DNA from: JAWXCM01 sp034408745
Lineage (GTDB): Bacteria; Acidobacteriota; Terriglobia; Bryobacterales; Bryobacteraceae
Direction of reading: 5' to 3'
NCBI GenBank assembly: GCA_034408745.1
Contig: JAWXCM010000113.1
Span: 1 to 64,000 of the forward strand
Length of the DNA stretch: 64,000 nucleotides
Below are positions 25,041-34,663 of the stretch, in pieces. A program made the translations under genes and the position numbers. The notes under the pieces were generated by a model that was not told where the DNA came from, made no database searches, and saw only the letters and a list, made by a program, of their open reading frames with translations. Position 1 is the stretch's first letter. The number at the start of each line of letters is the position of its first letter.

Positions 25041-26243
25041 GTGGTCCTGGTCCAGAATGTGTCGAAGCTGTATCGCCTTTACGATAAGCCGTCGGATCGT
25101 CTTCGGGAGTTGTTCCCGTTCCGGCGCAGGCGACTGCATACCGACTTCTGGGCTCTGAAGAACGTCACGGTCCATGTTGGGGCCGGCGAGATTCTGGGGA
25201 TCGTCGGCCCTAACGGGTCGGGCAAGAGTACACTGCTGCAGGTTGCCAGCGGCATTCTGCAGCCAACCAGCGGACGCGTTGCGGTAGAGGGCCGCGTCGC
25301 GGCGCTGCTGGAACTCGGTGCGGGATTCAATCCGGAGTTTACTGGCCGGGAGAACGTTTTCCTCAACAGCGAGATCATGGGTTTGTCCCGGACGCAAACA
25401 GAGCGCGTGTTTCCGGAGATTGCAGCCTTCGCGGAAATTGGTAAGTTCATTGACAGACCGGTGAAGGAATACTCGAGTGGCATGTACGTGCGACTGGCGT
25501 TCGCCACGGCCATCCATGTCGAGCCGGAGATTCTCATCGTGGATGAGGCGCTGGCGGTGGGCGATGCGATTTTTGCCAATCGATGCCTGCACAAGCTGGA
25601 AGAGTTGCGCGACCGGAAGGTCACGATATTGTTTGTCTCCCATGACCTCGGCCTGGTGAAGCGGCTCTGTCATCGGGCTGTGCTGATGCTCAAAGGCGAA
25701 GTCGCGGCGGAGGGCACACCGGGCGAGGTCGTAAATCGATACGTCGGGCTGGTCCACGGTCAGCAATCGGTTGCCGCGGAGAAGAGCGACCTCACAGGGA
25801 ACTATCGCCATGGCGACCGTGCCAGCGTGATCACTCGCATTCGGCTTATCGACGACGATGGGCGTGAGACACCGGCCGTTCGAGCAGGAGACCGTGTCCG
25901 GATCGAAGTGACCGCGCGTTACGAGACAGTCGTTCACAACCCCATCGTTGGGATACTGATCAGGAACCGACTCGGGATTGAGGTCTTCGGTACGAACACC
26001 CGAATTGAAGGCAGGGACCTGGGCGACCTTGCCGCTGGCGACGAACTCACCATTTCTTTTTCCTTCCTCTGTTTTCTGACTCGCCAGGAGTATACGCTGA
26101 CTGTCGCGACGCAGCACAGCGACGGCCGGAGCCAGGACTGGCTGGATGATGCGTTGCAGTTCACCGTAGTCGACGACCGCGACACCGCCGGGCTGGCCCG
26201 GTTCCACACAGACATTGAATGGGACGTGAGGCGCTGCGCCTGA
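25041..26243 (+). CDS. ABC transporter ATP-binding protein, Wzt-like (polysaccharide export)
   Basis: A 400-residue ATPase of the ABC subfamily that exports O-antigen, teichoic acid or capsule chains. Walker A is GPNGSGKST (56-64), the signature is SSGMYVRL, Walker B is ILIVDEA and the switch is SHD. After about residue 250 comes a Wzt C-terminal carbohydrate-binding-like domain (RIRLIDDDGRETPAVRAGDRVRIEV...). The matching Wzm permease is not in the window, so the gene is an orphan. It starts with GTG only 16 nt after the phage hub stop, and the peptide transporter starts 1 nt after its own stop, so it may be co-transcribed with either side. Confidence 0.85.
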   Translation: MVLVQNVSKLYRLYDKPSDRLRELFPFRRRRLHTDFWALKNVTVHVGAGEILGIVGPNGSGKSTLLQVASGILQPTSGRVAVEGRVAALLELGAGFNPEFTGRENVFLNSEIMGLSRTQTERVFPEIAAFAEIGKFIDRPVKEYSSGMYVRLAFATAIHVEPEILIVDEALAVGDAIFANRCLHKLEELRDRKVTILFVSHDLGLVKRLCHRAVLMLKGEVAAEGTPGEVVNRYVGLVHGQQSVAAEKSDLTGNYRHGDRASVITRIRLIDDDGRETPAVRAGDRVRIEVTARYETVVHNPIVGILIRNRLGIEVFGTNTRIEGRDLGDLAAGDELTISFSFLCFLTRQEYTLTVATQHSDGRSQDWLDDALQFTVVDDRDTAGLARFHTDIEWDVRRCA

Positions 26244-26244
26244 A

Positions 26245-27702
26245 ATGACGACCTCGACAGACACCAGCTTTTTTGGCCACCCTCGCGGACTGGCGACGCT
26301 GTTCTTCACAGAAATGTGGGAACGCTTCAGCTATTACGGGATGCGCTCCCTGCTTATCCTGTTCATGGTGGCGCCGCTGAGCCGTGGCGGGCTGGGGTTT
26401 GACGACCCGACCGCGGGCGTTGTTTACGGGCTGTACACTGCGATGGCCTATCTCGCGGCTTTGCCGGGAGGTTGGCTGGCCGACCGCATCCTGGGTGGAC
26501 GCAAAGCGGTAATGATCGGCGGAATTTTGATTGCCGCCGGGAATTTCGTCCTGTGTATTCCGAATTTCGCCGCATTTTACAGCGGACTTGTCCTGGTGGT
26601 GTTCGGCACGGGTCTCCTGAAGGCAAACGTCAGCGCGATTGTAGGACAACTGTACGGGCAAGGCGACCCTCGCCGCGATTCCGGCTTTTCCATCTTTTAC
26701 ATGGGAATCAACCTTGGCGCATTCATCGCGCCTTTGCTCTGCGGTTGGGCCGCCACGCAGTACGGCTGGCGCACAGGGTTCATGCTTGCGGCGGTTTGCA
26801 TGTCGCTCGGCGTGGTGCAGTTCCTCTTCGGCACCAGCAAACTCGGCGACGCGGGTAAACTCCCGGCGACTCCCAACGACACAGCTGCTCCCCGACAATT
26901 CGCCATTGGTGCGGGGATCTTGCTTGCGATACTGGTCGCGGTCGCTGCCGCGGCAAATCTCGGTCTGGTGACTCCAAAACAGATCGGCGACGCGTCGGGT
27001 GGCGCATTGCTCATTGTGGTGGCGGGTTTCTTCTCATGGCTGCTGTTCGGTGCACACTGGGAGCCCGCGGAACGCAAACGCCTGATTGTTGTATTTTTCC
27101 TGTTCCTCTCAGCCTGTGTGTTCTGGTCGGTATTCGAACAGGCCGGCTCGAGCCTGAATCTCTTTGCCGAACGAGCGACTGATAACAACCTTGCCGGGTT
27201 CGAGATTCCGGCTCCCTGGTATCAGTCGGTACAACCGATGTTCATTATCCTGCTGGCACCTGTCTTTGCAGGATTGTGGCTTCGCCTGGGTCCCCGCGAC
27301 TTGCCGGCTCCTGTGAAGTTCTCGCTCGCTTTGGTGCTGGTTGGTGCGGGATTTTTGCTGCTGGGCTTTGGGGCGACGTTCGCGGCCGGCGGCGCCCGTG
27401 TCAGCCCGATGTGGCTGGTCGCGACCTATTTCCTGCACACGTGCGGCGAACTCTGCCTCAGTCCCGTCGGTCTCAGCGCAATGACGAAGCTGGCCCCGGC
27501 GCGCGTGGGCGGTCTGATGATGGGCGTTTATTTCCTCTCGATTTCGATCGGCAATTATCTGGGTGGCCGGGCCGCGGGGTTCTACCAGACGCTGCCGTTG
27601 CCTTATCTGTTCGGAGCTGTCGGGCTGGTGGCCGTGATCGCCGGTCTGGTGCTCGCATCCTTTACACGACCCATGGTGCGACTCATGGGGGGCGTTCGAT
27701 AA
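26245..27702 (+). CDS. Proton-dependent oligopeptide transporter (POT/PTR family)
   Basis: A 485-residue MFS-type importer of di- and tripeptides driven by protons. TEMWERFSYYGMR (about 24-36) is the family's ExxERFxYY motif, including the glutamate and arginine used in proton coupling and peptide binding. About 14 hydrophobic segments follow, as expected for bacterial members. It is immediately followed (3 nt) by an M24 peptidase, a sensible pair: import of peptides and their hydrolysis. Closest named relatives would be DtpT-like proteins; no gene symbol is assigned. Confidence 0.9.
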   Translation: MTTSTDTSFFGHPRGLATLFFTEMWERFSYYGMRSLLILFMVAPLSRGGLGFDDPTAGVVYGLYTAMAYLAALPGGWLADRILGGRKAVMIGGILIAAGNFVLCIPNFAAFYSGLVLVVFGTGLLKANVSAIVGQLYGQGDPRRDSGFSIFYMGINLGAFIAPLLCGWAATQYGWRTGFMLAAVCMSLGVVQFLFGTSKLGDAGKLPATPNDTAAPRQFAIGAGILLAILVAVAAAANLGLVTPKQIGDASGGALLIVVAGFFSWLLFGAHWEPAERKRLIVVFFLFLSACVFWSVFEQAGSSLNLFAERATDNNLAGFEIPAPWYQSVQPMFIILLAPVFAGLWLRLGPRDLPAPVKFSLALVLVGAGFLLLGFGATFAAGGARVSPMWLVATYFLHTCGELCLSPVGLSAMTKLAPARVGGLMMGVYFLSISIGNYLGGRAAGFYQTLPLPYLFGAVGLVAVIAGLVLASFTRPMVRLMGGVR

Positions 27703-27705
27703 ACC

Positions 27706-28872
27706 ATGCAACTCGAATCCATTCAACAGGCTTTGCAGGCGGAAGGCCTCGACGGCTGGCTGTTTTACGACCACCACCATCGCGACCCGCTCGCCTACCG
27801 CATACTTGGCCTTTCAGAAACCTACAGTCCCACCCGCCGCTGGTTCTACTTCATCCCCGCAACCGGCGAGCCCCGCGCACTAACGCATCGCATTGAATCG
27901 CACTCGCTCGACGCGCTGCCTGGACGGCGGCGCCTCTATTCCCGATGGGCAGAACTCACCAGTGAGCTGACCTCACTGCTGACTGGGGCAACGGTGATCG
28001 CGATGCAGCACTCGCCCAACAACGCTGTGCCCTATGTCGGCATGGTCGACAGCGGGACGGTGGAGTTCGTTCGGAGCCTTGGCCTCGACATCCGCACGTC
28101 GGCAAATCTGGTGCAGTTGTTCGAAGCGCGCTGGTCTGACTGGCAACTACAGTCGCACACGGAAGCGGGGCGTCGCATGGACCGCGCACGCGCCGCGGCC
28201 TTCGACTATATTCGTGAGCGTCTCGCCACCATCACTCCGACAACCGAATGGGACGTGCACCAGTTCCTCCATCAGCAATTCAGAGCTGCCAGCCTCATCA
28301 CCGATCACGGTCCAATCGTCGCAGTGAACGCGAACGCTTCGAACCCGCATTATGAGCCCTCGGCGGATCAACATGCACCGATCCGTCCGGGCGACCTCGT
28401 CCTGATCGACATGTGGGCGAAGCTCGACCAGACCGACTCGGTGTACTACGACATTACGTGGACCGGCTACTGTGGATCCAGTCCGACAGACGCCATACAG
28501 AACGTGTTTCGCGTAGTGACCGGAGGACGGGACCGTGGCATTGAAACTGTGACAGCGCGCGCCGGCTCTGGTCTGCAGGGATTTGAAGTCGACGATGCTG
28601 TAAGAGGCTTCATCGCAACCCAGGGATTTGCCGAATACTTCATTCACCGCACCGGCCATTCCATCGGCACCAGCGTCCATGGAGCGGGTGCCAACATGGA
28701 CAACTTCGAGACGCACGATGAGCGCCGCGTGATTCCCCGCACCTGCTTCTCGATCGAGCCGGGCGTGTACCTCCCGGAGTTCGGAATTCGCTCCGAAGTG
28801 AACATGTACATCGGCGAGGACACGGCCCGCGTAACCGGCGAGATCCAGCGAGACCTTGTCATCCTCGGCTGA
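27706..28872 (+). CDS. M24-family metallopeptidase (Xaa-Pro aminopeptidase-like)
   Basis: A 388-residue cytosolic peptidase with the pita-bread fold. Metal ligands are visible in order: the two Asp of LIDMWAKLD...YYDITWTGY, the His of HRTGHSIGTSVHG, the Glu of FSIEPGVY and the Glu of RSEVNM. The N-terminal creatinase-like domain spans about 1-150. It probably removes N-terminal residues next to proline from peptides taken up by the adjacent POT transporter. It starts 3 nt after that gene. Confidence 0.88.
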   Translation: MQLESIQQALQAEGLDGWLFYDHHHRDPLAYRILGLSETYSPTRRWFYFIPATGEPRALTHRIESHSLDALPGRRRLYSRWAELTSELTSLLTGATVIAMQHSPNNAVPYVGMVDSGTVEFVRSLGLDIRTSANLVQLFEARWSDWQLQSHTEAGRRMDRARAAAFDYIRERLATITPTTEWDVHQFLHQQFRAASLITDHGPIVAVNANASNPHYEPSADQHAPIRPGDLVLIDMWAKLDQTDSVYYDITWTGYCGSSPTDAIQNVFRVVTGGRDRGIETVTARAGSGLQGFEVDDAVRGFIATQGFAEYFIHRTGHSIGTSVHGAGANMDNFETHDERRVIPRTCFSIEPGVYLPEFGIRSEVNMYIGEDTARVTGEIQRDLVILG

Positions 28873-28893
28873 GTAACATACCATTTGACTCAT

Positions 28894-30435
28894 ATGAAAT
28901 CTGTCGCCGTACTTCGAAGCCTCGTCTGCGCTTCGCTGTTGACCTCCTGTTTCGCCGCCGAGTGGACCATGTTTGGCGGCGATCCGCAACGGACCGGCTG
29001 GGCCAAAGGCGAAACCGTTCTTACCAGGGAGAACGTAAAGGGCCTGAAGCTGGAATGGAAAACGAAAATTGAGAATCAGTCTAAGGAACTAACGTCGCTC
29101 TCAGTTCCGGTGATTACGATCAATGTTCCAGCACCGGGTGGTTTTAAGGACATCGCCATTGTCGCGGGCAGCGGTGACAAGGTGGTCGCGCTCGACGCCG
29201 AGACGGGCAAAATTCGCTGGCAGAAACAACTTGCCGTCGAGGGCACTCCGAAAAACACAAACCCGAACTGGCTTTGCCCTAACGCACTGAATGCGACTCC
29301 TTTCATCGACAAGCGCCGCAAGACCGCTTTCATCCTCGCCAGCGACGGCCGGCTGCACTCCCTGAATTTCCTGAATGGCGAAGATGTCGCGCCACCCACG
29401 CGTTTCACGCCGCCCTATGGCAAGACCTGGAGCCTGAACATGGTCGACAACGTCCTGTACACGGCGACCTCGCAAGGCTGCAGCGGCGTGCGGTCGGCGG
29501 TCTATGCAATGGACCTGAACGATCCGGCCCGCAAAGTCAGCAGCTTTGTGGCGAACCCTCTGGGCGGCGCCGGAATTTGGGGACGCGCCGGGGTAGCCAT
29601 CACGTCCGACGGCAAGGTGCTTGCCGAGACCGGCGACGGTTCCTACGATGCCTCGGCAGGCAAGTACTCCGACACGTTCCTCGGGCTTTCTGTAAAAGAC
29701 CTGAAAATGGTCGACTATTACACACCGGCCAATCGCGCCTGGATCACTAAGAAGGATCTCGACATGGGCTGCATGAGCCCGATCGTCTTCCCGTGGAAGG
29801 GCCGGGAACTTGTCGCCGGCGGCGGCAAGGAAGGCGTCATCTATCTGCTGGATGCGAAGAAGCTCGGCGGAGACGACCATTCGACACCGCTGTTCCGCAG
29901 CCCGCTGTACACCAACGAGGAAGTCGACTTTGCCAGCCGTGGCTTCTGGGGCGCCATGGCATCCATGGAGGACGCGAAGAAGAACACCTGGCTCTTCGCA
30001 CCCGCATGGGGACCGCAAGGTTCGGCCTCACCGAAGTTCGCCCAGACCTACGGCGAGACGCCCAGTGGCAGCATCATGGCGTTCAAGGTTGAGGAAAAGG
30101 ACGGCAAACCTGTGCTGGTTCCAGCATGGCGTTCGCGAGACCTCAACGTACCGGAGGCCCCGATCGTTGCCAATGGCATTGTATTCGCTTTGTCGAGTGG
30201 CGAAAATACGCGGCAGGTTAGTGAAGCCGGGGCGTTGTATCCGTCGAAGCACCGCGCCGACACCAGCAAGAACGCGGTACTCTATGCGTTCGACGCCGAA
30301 ACGGGCAAGGAGTTGTTCAACAGTGGGAATACGATCGGGAGCTTCACTCATTTCAGCGGACTCGCGATTTCCGAGGGCCGTGTATACGTCACGGCTTTCG
30401 ACAATACGGTGTACGCCTTCGGTCTCGGGCAGTAG
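28894..30435 (+). CDS. Secreted PQQ-type beta-propeller protein
   Basis: A 513-residue exported protein. The leader MKSVAVLRSLVCASLLTSCFAAEW has both a lipobox-like LTSC and an AA-type signal peptidase I site, so lipoprotein or soluble periplasmic forms are possible. The mature part has repeated outer-strand motifs of the PQQ-binding-like propeller: VVALDAETGKIRWQKQ, LYAFDAETGKELF and VYAFG near the end. Whether it binds PQQ and acts as a dehydrogenase, or only serves as a propeller scaffold, cannot be told. The ATG at 28894 is chosen over a TTG three codons earlier. Confidence 0.8.
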   Translation: MKSVAVLRSLVCASLLTSCFAAEWTMFGGDPQRTGWAKGETVLTRENVKGLKLEWKTKIENQSKELTSLSVPVITINVPAPGGFKDIAIVAGSGDKVVALDAETGKIRWQKQLAVEGTPKNTNPNWLCPNALNATPFIDKRRKTAFILASDGRLHSLNFLNGEDVAPPTRFTPPYGKTWSLNMVDNVLYTATSQGCSGVRSAVYAMDLNDPARKVSSFVANPLGGAGIWGRAGVAITSDGKVLAETGDGSYDASAGKYSDTFLGLSVKDLKMVDYYTPANRAWITKKDLDMGCMSPIVFPWKGRELVAGGGKEGVIYLLDAKKLGGDDHSTPLFRSPLYTNEEVDFASRGFWGAMASMEDAKKNTWLFAPAWGPQGSASPKFAQTYGETPSGSIMAFKVEEKDGKPVLVPAWRSRDLNVPEAPIVANGIVFALSSGENTRQVSEAGALYPSKHRADTSKNAVLYAFDAETGKELFNSGNTIGSFTHFSGLAISEGRVYVTAFDNTVYAFGLGQ

Positions 30436-30438
30436 CGG

Positions 30439-32091
30439 TCAGACGCCGGCGGCAGCAAATACGCCGGCAACCAACTCGCGGGCCTCGTCCTGAATCTGCT
30501 TCAGGTGAGCGGGGCCCGCGAAGCTTTCCGCATAGATCTTGTACACATTCTCAGTACCCGACGGACGGGCAGCGAACCAGCCTCGCTTCGTAGTCACCTT
30601 GAGACCACCAATCGACGCCCCGTTCGACGGAGCCGCCGTAAGCTTTGCCTCAATCGGGTCGCCCGCAAGTTCTTTTGCCGTGAGCTGATCCGGACTTAGA
30701 GCGCTGAGTACGGCCTTCTGGTCCGGATTGGCGGGAGCATCGATACGCGCATATACGGGGTCGCCGAACTCGGCAGTGAGATCTTTGTACGACTCCGCCG
30801 GATCCTTACCCGAACGGGCGGCGATTTCCGCGCTGAGCAGTCCCAGGATGAGCCCGTCCTTGTCTGTGCTCCACACCGTGCCGTCTTTGCGAAGAAACGA
30901 GGCACCCGCGCTTTCTTCGCCGCCGAAACCCAGCGTGCCGTCTGCCAGCCCGTCCACGAACCACTTGAACCCCACCGGCACTTCGTCCAGCCTGCGGCCC
31001 AGACTCGCGGCCACCCGGTCGATGATGCTGCTGCTTACCAGCGTCTTCCCGATACCGGCATCCACGCGCCAGCCCTGCCGGTTACGAAACAGGTAAGAGA
31101 TCGCAACCGCCAGGTAATGATTCGGGTTCATCAGCCCCGCCGACTTCGTGACGATGCCATGGCGGTCATGGTCCGTATCGCAGGCAAAGGCCACATCGAA
31201 TCGGTCGCGCAACGCAATCAGACCCGCCATCGCGTAAGGCGATGAGCAGTCCATGCGAATCCGCCCATCCCAGTCGAGCGACATGAATCGGAACGTCGCA
31301 TCCACCTCCTCGCGCAGCACCTGCAGTCCGATACCGTAGCGTTCTTCGATGCGCGGCCAGTAGGCGACCCCGGCACCGCCCAGAGGATCGACGGCAAGCC
31401 GCAATCCCGCGCTACGAATGATATCGAAATCGATAACATCACCGAGTTCGCCGGTATAGTCGCCAATATAATTGTGCCGGTGCGTGGTATCTGCGGCGAG
31501 AGCCTTCTTCAGACTGATCCGCTTCACGCGGTCGAGGTCTTCGCCTAACAGATCATTTGCCAGATTCTCGATCAGCCGCGTGATCCCGGTGTCGGCTGGT
31601 CCGCCCGAGGGAGGGTTGTACTTGAAGCCACCATCTTCCGGAGGATTATGCGATGGCGTAATTACGATGCCATCGGCCAGTCCCGCAGTGCGCCCTTTGT
31701 TGAACCGCAAAATGGCGTGAGACAGGGTCGGAGTAGGTGTGAAGCCGAGGTCTGCGTCGACCATAACCTCCACCCCATTACCGGCGAGCACTTCCAGCGA
31801 GCTGGCAAATGCCGGCTCTGAGAGAGCGTGCGTGTCCCTGGCAAGAAATATCGGTCCGTCGATCCCCGCCTCACGGCGGTAGTTGCAGATGGCCTGCGTG
31901 ATCGCCAGGATATGGGCTTCGTTGAACGAGTCCGTGAACGACGAACCACGGTGGCCCGAGGTGCCGAAAGCAACCCGGTGCGCCCGCACCGTTGGGTCAG
32001 GGCGCCCAGCATAGTAGGCGGTAACCAGCTTCGCGATGTCTGTCAGTTGAGAAGGTTTGGGCGGTAATCCAGCATCAGGGTGGATCGGCAT
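30439..32091 (-). CDS. pgm: Phosphoglucomutase (alpha-D-glucose 1-/6-phosphate)
   Basis: A 550-residue enzyme of the same length and pattern as E. coli Pgm. GTSGHRGSS (43-51) is the N-terminal loop, TPSHNPPEDGGFKYN holds the phosphorylated serine, CDTDHDRHGIV binds Mg2+, and GGEESAGASFL recognises the sugar. It interconverts glucose 1-phosphate and glucose 6-phosphate for glycogen and cell-envelope sugar synthesis. It is convergent with the propeller gene (3 nt between stops). The next minus-strand gene upstream starts 375 nt away, at the end of the zinc-ribbon protein gene, with 9 nt between them. Confidence 0.96.
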   Translation of the reverse strand: MPIHPDAGLPPKPSQLTDIAKLVTAYYAGRPDPTVRAHRVAFGTSGHRGSSFTDSFNEAHILAITQAICNYRREAGIDGPIFLARDTHALSEPAFASSLEVLAGNGVEVMVDADLGFTPTPTLSHAILRFNKGRTAGLADGIVITPSHNPPEDGGFKYNPPSGGPADTGITRLIENLANDLLGEDLDRVKRISLKKALAADTTHRHNYIGDYTGELGDVIDFDIIRSAGLRLAVDPLGGAGVAYWPRIEERYGIGLQVLREEVDATFRFMSLDWDGRIRMDCSSPYAMAGLIALRDRFDVAFACDTDHDRHGIVTKSAGLMNPNHYLAVAISYLFRNRQGWRVDAGIGKTLVSSSIIDRVAASLGRRLDEVPVGFKWFVDGLADGTLGFGGEESAGASFLRKDGTVWSTDKDGLILGLLSAEIAARSGKDPAESYKDLTAEFGDPVYARIDAPANPDQKAVLSALSPDQLTAKELAGDPIEAKLTAAPSNGASIGGLKVTTKRGWFAARPSGTENVYKIYAESFAGPAHLKQIQDEARELVAGVFAAAGV

Positions 32092-32100
32092 GAAAGAAGT

Positions 32101-32466
32101 TTAGGTTTTGGTAGAACGAGTCTTCGTCTCGGACTTCGTCGAGGGAACCGTCTCCGCGACGTCCTCAGCTGCGGGATCCGAGACCTCGCCCGGTTCGACG
32201 TCATCGGCGGCCTCGTCGACGGGTTCGTCCAGTTCCACGGCCCCGCCCGCAGCGGCTTCAGCCTCTGCTTTGGCCGCCAGTTCCGCTTTCTTAAGTTCTT
32301 TTCGAGTCGGTGGCGCCTGCTCGTGCAGATAAGTGTGCTCGTGATAACACGAGCGGCAACGCACCTTGGCCACCTGACTTTCCACCAGTGAAACCACCGA
32401 GTGGTTCGTCAGGCGGCGGCACTTAATGCAGTGGTCATCAATGATGTCGCCCAGACGCATTTCCAT
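32101..32466 (-). CDS. Small zinc-ribbon protein with acidic low-complexity tail
   Basis: A 121-residue protein. C13-x2-C16 and C37-x2-C40 (HCIKCRR, RCRSCYH) form a zinc ribbon in the first 45 residues; after a short basic segment (RKELKKAEL) the rest is Ala/Glu/Asp/Val-rich and disordered. The N-terminus MEMRLGDIIDDHCIKC is typical of small acidobacterial ribbon proteins of unknown role. RNA or nucleic acid binding is possible. It is directly upstream of pgm with 9 nt between them. Confidence 0.65.
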   Translation of the reverse strand: MEMRLGDIIDDHCIKCRRLTNHSVVSLVESQVAKVRCRSCYHEHTYLHEQAPPTRKELKKAELAAKAEAEAAAGGAVELDEPVDEAADDVEPGEVSDPAAEDVAETVPSTKSETKTRSTKT

Positions 32467-32564
32467 CCGCTAGATCCTCGACCACAGCAGTATAGCAGGA
32501 GACAGGCGGGCCGTCTCTAAAACAATTTTACGCCGAAATGTTATCCCAGGAAAACCCGGCTGCA

Positions 32565-32590
32565 ACAATAGACTGAGACAATAGGCTGAA
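32565..32590. repeat. Two tandem 13-bp copies
   Basis: ACAATAGACTGAG (32565-32577) is followed at once by ACAATAGGCTGAA (32578-32590), two mismatches apart. They lie in the divergent gap 32467-32623, which otherwise holds only a small GAGAC/GTCTC hairpin near 32500. Confidence 0.5.
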
Positions 32591-32623
32591 ACAAACCACT
32601 CCAAACGGGGGTCAAACTCTTAG

Positions 32624-33469
32624 ATGACCAGGCGTACTATTCTCAGACTGATTCCGACCGCACCCGCGATTGCGCTGTTCGGCTCGCAGTCACCGGCTAC
32701 CGCCCAGTATCGCGCCGACTGCCAGGTCTCTTTTCTTGGTGTTCCGGTATTCGCACGGTCCAACGTCGGCTCAGCCTCCATTGAGGTCAGGGAAACCGCA
32801 GGCAGCATAGCGCTGACGTTCCAGGCAGGGTCGCTGCCTGAGCGGACTCGCGGTCTGAACCGCCTTGGCTTTATCCAGGAACTGGTCACTCAGAAGGACG
32901 GCGGACTGCAGTCCACCTACTTCGGCTTCATCACCTCTTCGCCTGAGAAGAACCTGGAGCAGGCGAAAGCCGCGCTCGGCCCCACCGAGGGTGGAGCTGT
33001 GTCGTACATGGCCGTGGAGGGTTCGGCCAGCAAGGCCCGTTCGCAGTACGACCTTTATCAACTTGAACTCCCCAGCACCTGGAACTACAGCCGCTGCACC
33101 GAAGTGGTGGGTAAGGTTCGCGATTTTCTGGCGAAGAAAACGCTGAAGCCTGCACGCTCAGAGGCAAGCTCCTCCGTGGAGTCCCCTCGTACCTTCCTGT
33201 TTGCAGTTCGTGAAGCGATGCGCTCCAGCGATACCAAAATCAAGAGTGCCTTCCTGTACAACGGACAGAGCTTCCGGCTGGACGTGGTGAAGTCGCGCGA
33301 CAACAAGCCAGGGGGCGCCATGCGCCTGAACGGCAACGTGCAGAACGTCGCGACCGGGGACAAGACGCCTTTCCGCCTGTGGTTTCACGAAGGCGCCGAC
33401 CTCCCCACGCGCTTTGAGTACCGCCCGCGCGGATACCTGAATCTGACGTTTGAGCGTACTTCAGCGTAG
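32624..33469 (+). CDS. Secreted protein of unknown function
   Basis: A 281-residue protein with an exported start: MTRRTILRLIPTAPAIALFGSQSPATAQ, ending in an AxA-type site. The mature part looks beta-rich (QVSFLGVPVFARSNVGSASIEVRE..., FRLWFHEGADLPTRFEYRPRGYLNLTFE), similar in outline to periplasmic DUF3108-like proteins, but I cannot assign a family with confidence. The next gene, an alginate-lyase-family protein, starts 12 nt later, so both are likely in one operon acting outside the cytoplasm. Confidence 0.6.
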   Translation: MTRRTILRLIPTAPAIALFGSQSPATAQYRADCQVSFLGVPVFARSNVGSASIEVRETAGSIALTFQAGSLPERTRGLNRLGFIQELVTQKDGGLQSTYFGFITSSPEKNLEQAKAALGPTEGGAVSYMAVEGSASKARSQYDLYQLELPSTWNYSRCTEVVGKVRDFLAKKTLKPARSEASSSVESPRTFLFAVREAMRSSDTKIKSAFLYNGQSFRLDVVKSRDNKPGGAMRLNGNVQNVATGDKTPFRLWFHEGADLPTRFEYRPRGYLNLTFERTSA

Positions 33470-33481
33470 ACTGACCAGTAA

Positions 33482-34663
33482 ATGCTCAGACCTGTTCTGT
33501 TGGCCGCCGCAACGCTTGCGTTGGCTGCCGCAGCGCCGCCTCCGCGTGGCACGTTGCTGCTAACCGAGGCCGACCTGACAGCGATCAAGGCCCTGAACGG
33601 CACCTCACACGCTCGCATTGAAGCCATCCGGGTCGCCGCCGACAAGGCACGACAGCAGCAGCCGTGGAGCGTTACCTCCCACCGTCCTGAGGACACGCCA
33701 GCGGGTCTGCACGATTTCTACAGCGAGGGTCCTTACTGGTGGCCCGATCCTAAGAACCCGCGCGGCCCTTACATCCGCCGCGATGGCGAAACGAACCCGG
33801 ATCGCTTCACGGCGAATGACCGCGACCTGAAGAACATGTGCGACGCGGTGCTCGCTCTCGGCGCCGCATCCTGGCTGATTGACAAGCCCGAATACGCCCG
33901 GCGCGCTGCCGAAATCGTGTCGGTGTGGTTTCTGTCTGAAGACACACGGATGAACCCCAGCCTGCAGTTCGGCCAGGCAGTGCACGGCCGAACCACGGGC
34001 CGTCCGGAGGGGCTCATTGCGACGCGCTCGTTTATCTGGCTGCTGGAAGGCGTTCGACTCGCTGAGCGTTCCAGCGGCTGGGATCCGAAGGTGAGCGCAG
34101 GCCTCAAAGCCTGGATGCGCGACTTCCTCCACTGGATGACCACCAGCGAAATCGGCCGCGGCGAGGGCGGCAGCGGCAACAACCACGCATCGTGGTGGAC
34201 TGCCCAGGGCTCTGCCATGGCGATCTACATCGGAGACCACGGTGCACGGGACCGCATGTTTGAGCATTACCGCTCGACGCTGCTCAAACAGTTCCAACCA
34301 GACGGCAGCGCGCCGCGCGAGGAAGCTCGTACTAAGTCACTGTCGTATTCCATGTTCAACGCTCTGGCTTTGTCGATGACAGCAAGGATGGCGCAGGTGC
34401 AGGGGAAGGATATCGCGAATTACGCGAATCGCGACGGCGTCGGACTGCATGTCGTCGCGAGGTATCTTGCGCCTTTCCTTACCAGTCCGACGACCTGGAC
34501 AAATCCGCAAATCACAAAATTCGAAGCCGACAAAGAACACTTTGCCGGACTCGCGGGACTGGCGCTGAACAAGCCTGAGCTCCTCAGGGCACAACGAAAG
34601 CTCGGTGTGGCCGGGGGCACCGCGGCCGACCTGCTTTCGCTGTTGTTCGAAGTCACCTGGTAA
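33482..34663 (+). CDS. Alginate lyase family protein (secreted)
   Basis: A 393-residue protein with a signal peptide (MLRPVLLAAATLALAAAAPPPRG). The toroid of helices typical of alginate_lyase (PL5-like) proteins is visible: FYSEGPYWWPDPKNP, LQFGQAVHGRTTGRPEG and GSGNNHASWW, where the Asn-His pair belongs to the active site. It would cleave acidic polysaccharides by beta-elimination in the periplasm. Many acidobacterial members act on substrates other than alginate, so the substrate is open. It overlaps the convergent methyltransferase gene by 11 nt at the 3' end. Confidence 0.8.
   Translation: MLRPVLLAAATLALAAAAPPPRGTLLLTEADLTAIKALNGTSHARIEAIRVAADKARQQQPWSVTSHRPEDTPAGLHDFYSEGPYWWPDPKNPRGPYIRRDGETNPDRFTANDRDLKNMCDAVLALGAASWLIDKPEYARRAAEIVSVWFLSEDTRMNPSLQFGQAVHGRTTGRPEGLIATRSFIWLLEGVRLAERSSGWDPKVSAGLKAWMRDFLHWMTTSEIGRGEGGSGNNHASWWTAQGSAMAIYIGDHGARDRMFEHYRSTLLKQFQPDGSAPREEARTKSLSYSMFNALALSMTARMAQVQGKDIANYANRDGVGLHVVARYLAPFLTSPTTWTNPQITKFEADKEHFAGLAGLALNKPELLRAQRKLGVAGGTAADLLSLLFEVTW

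Noticed and set aside
24957..26309. A 450-codon minus-strand frame across the Wzt-like gene
   Set aside because: Shadow of the ABC ATPase gene, whose Walker and signature motifs are in the plus frame.
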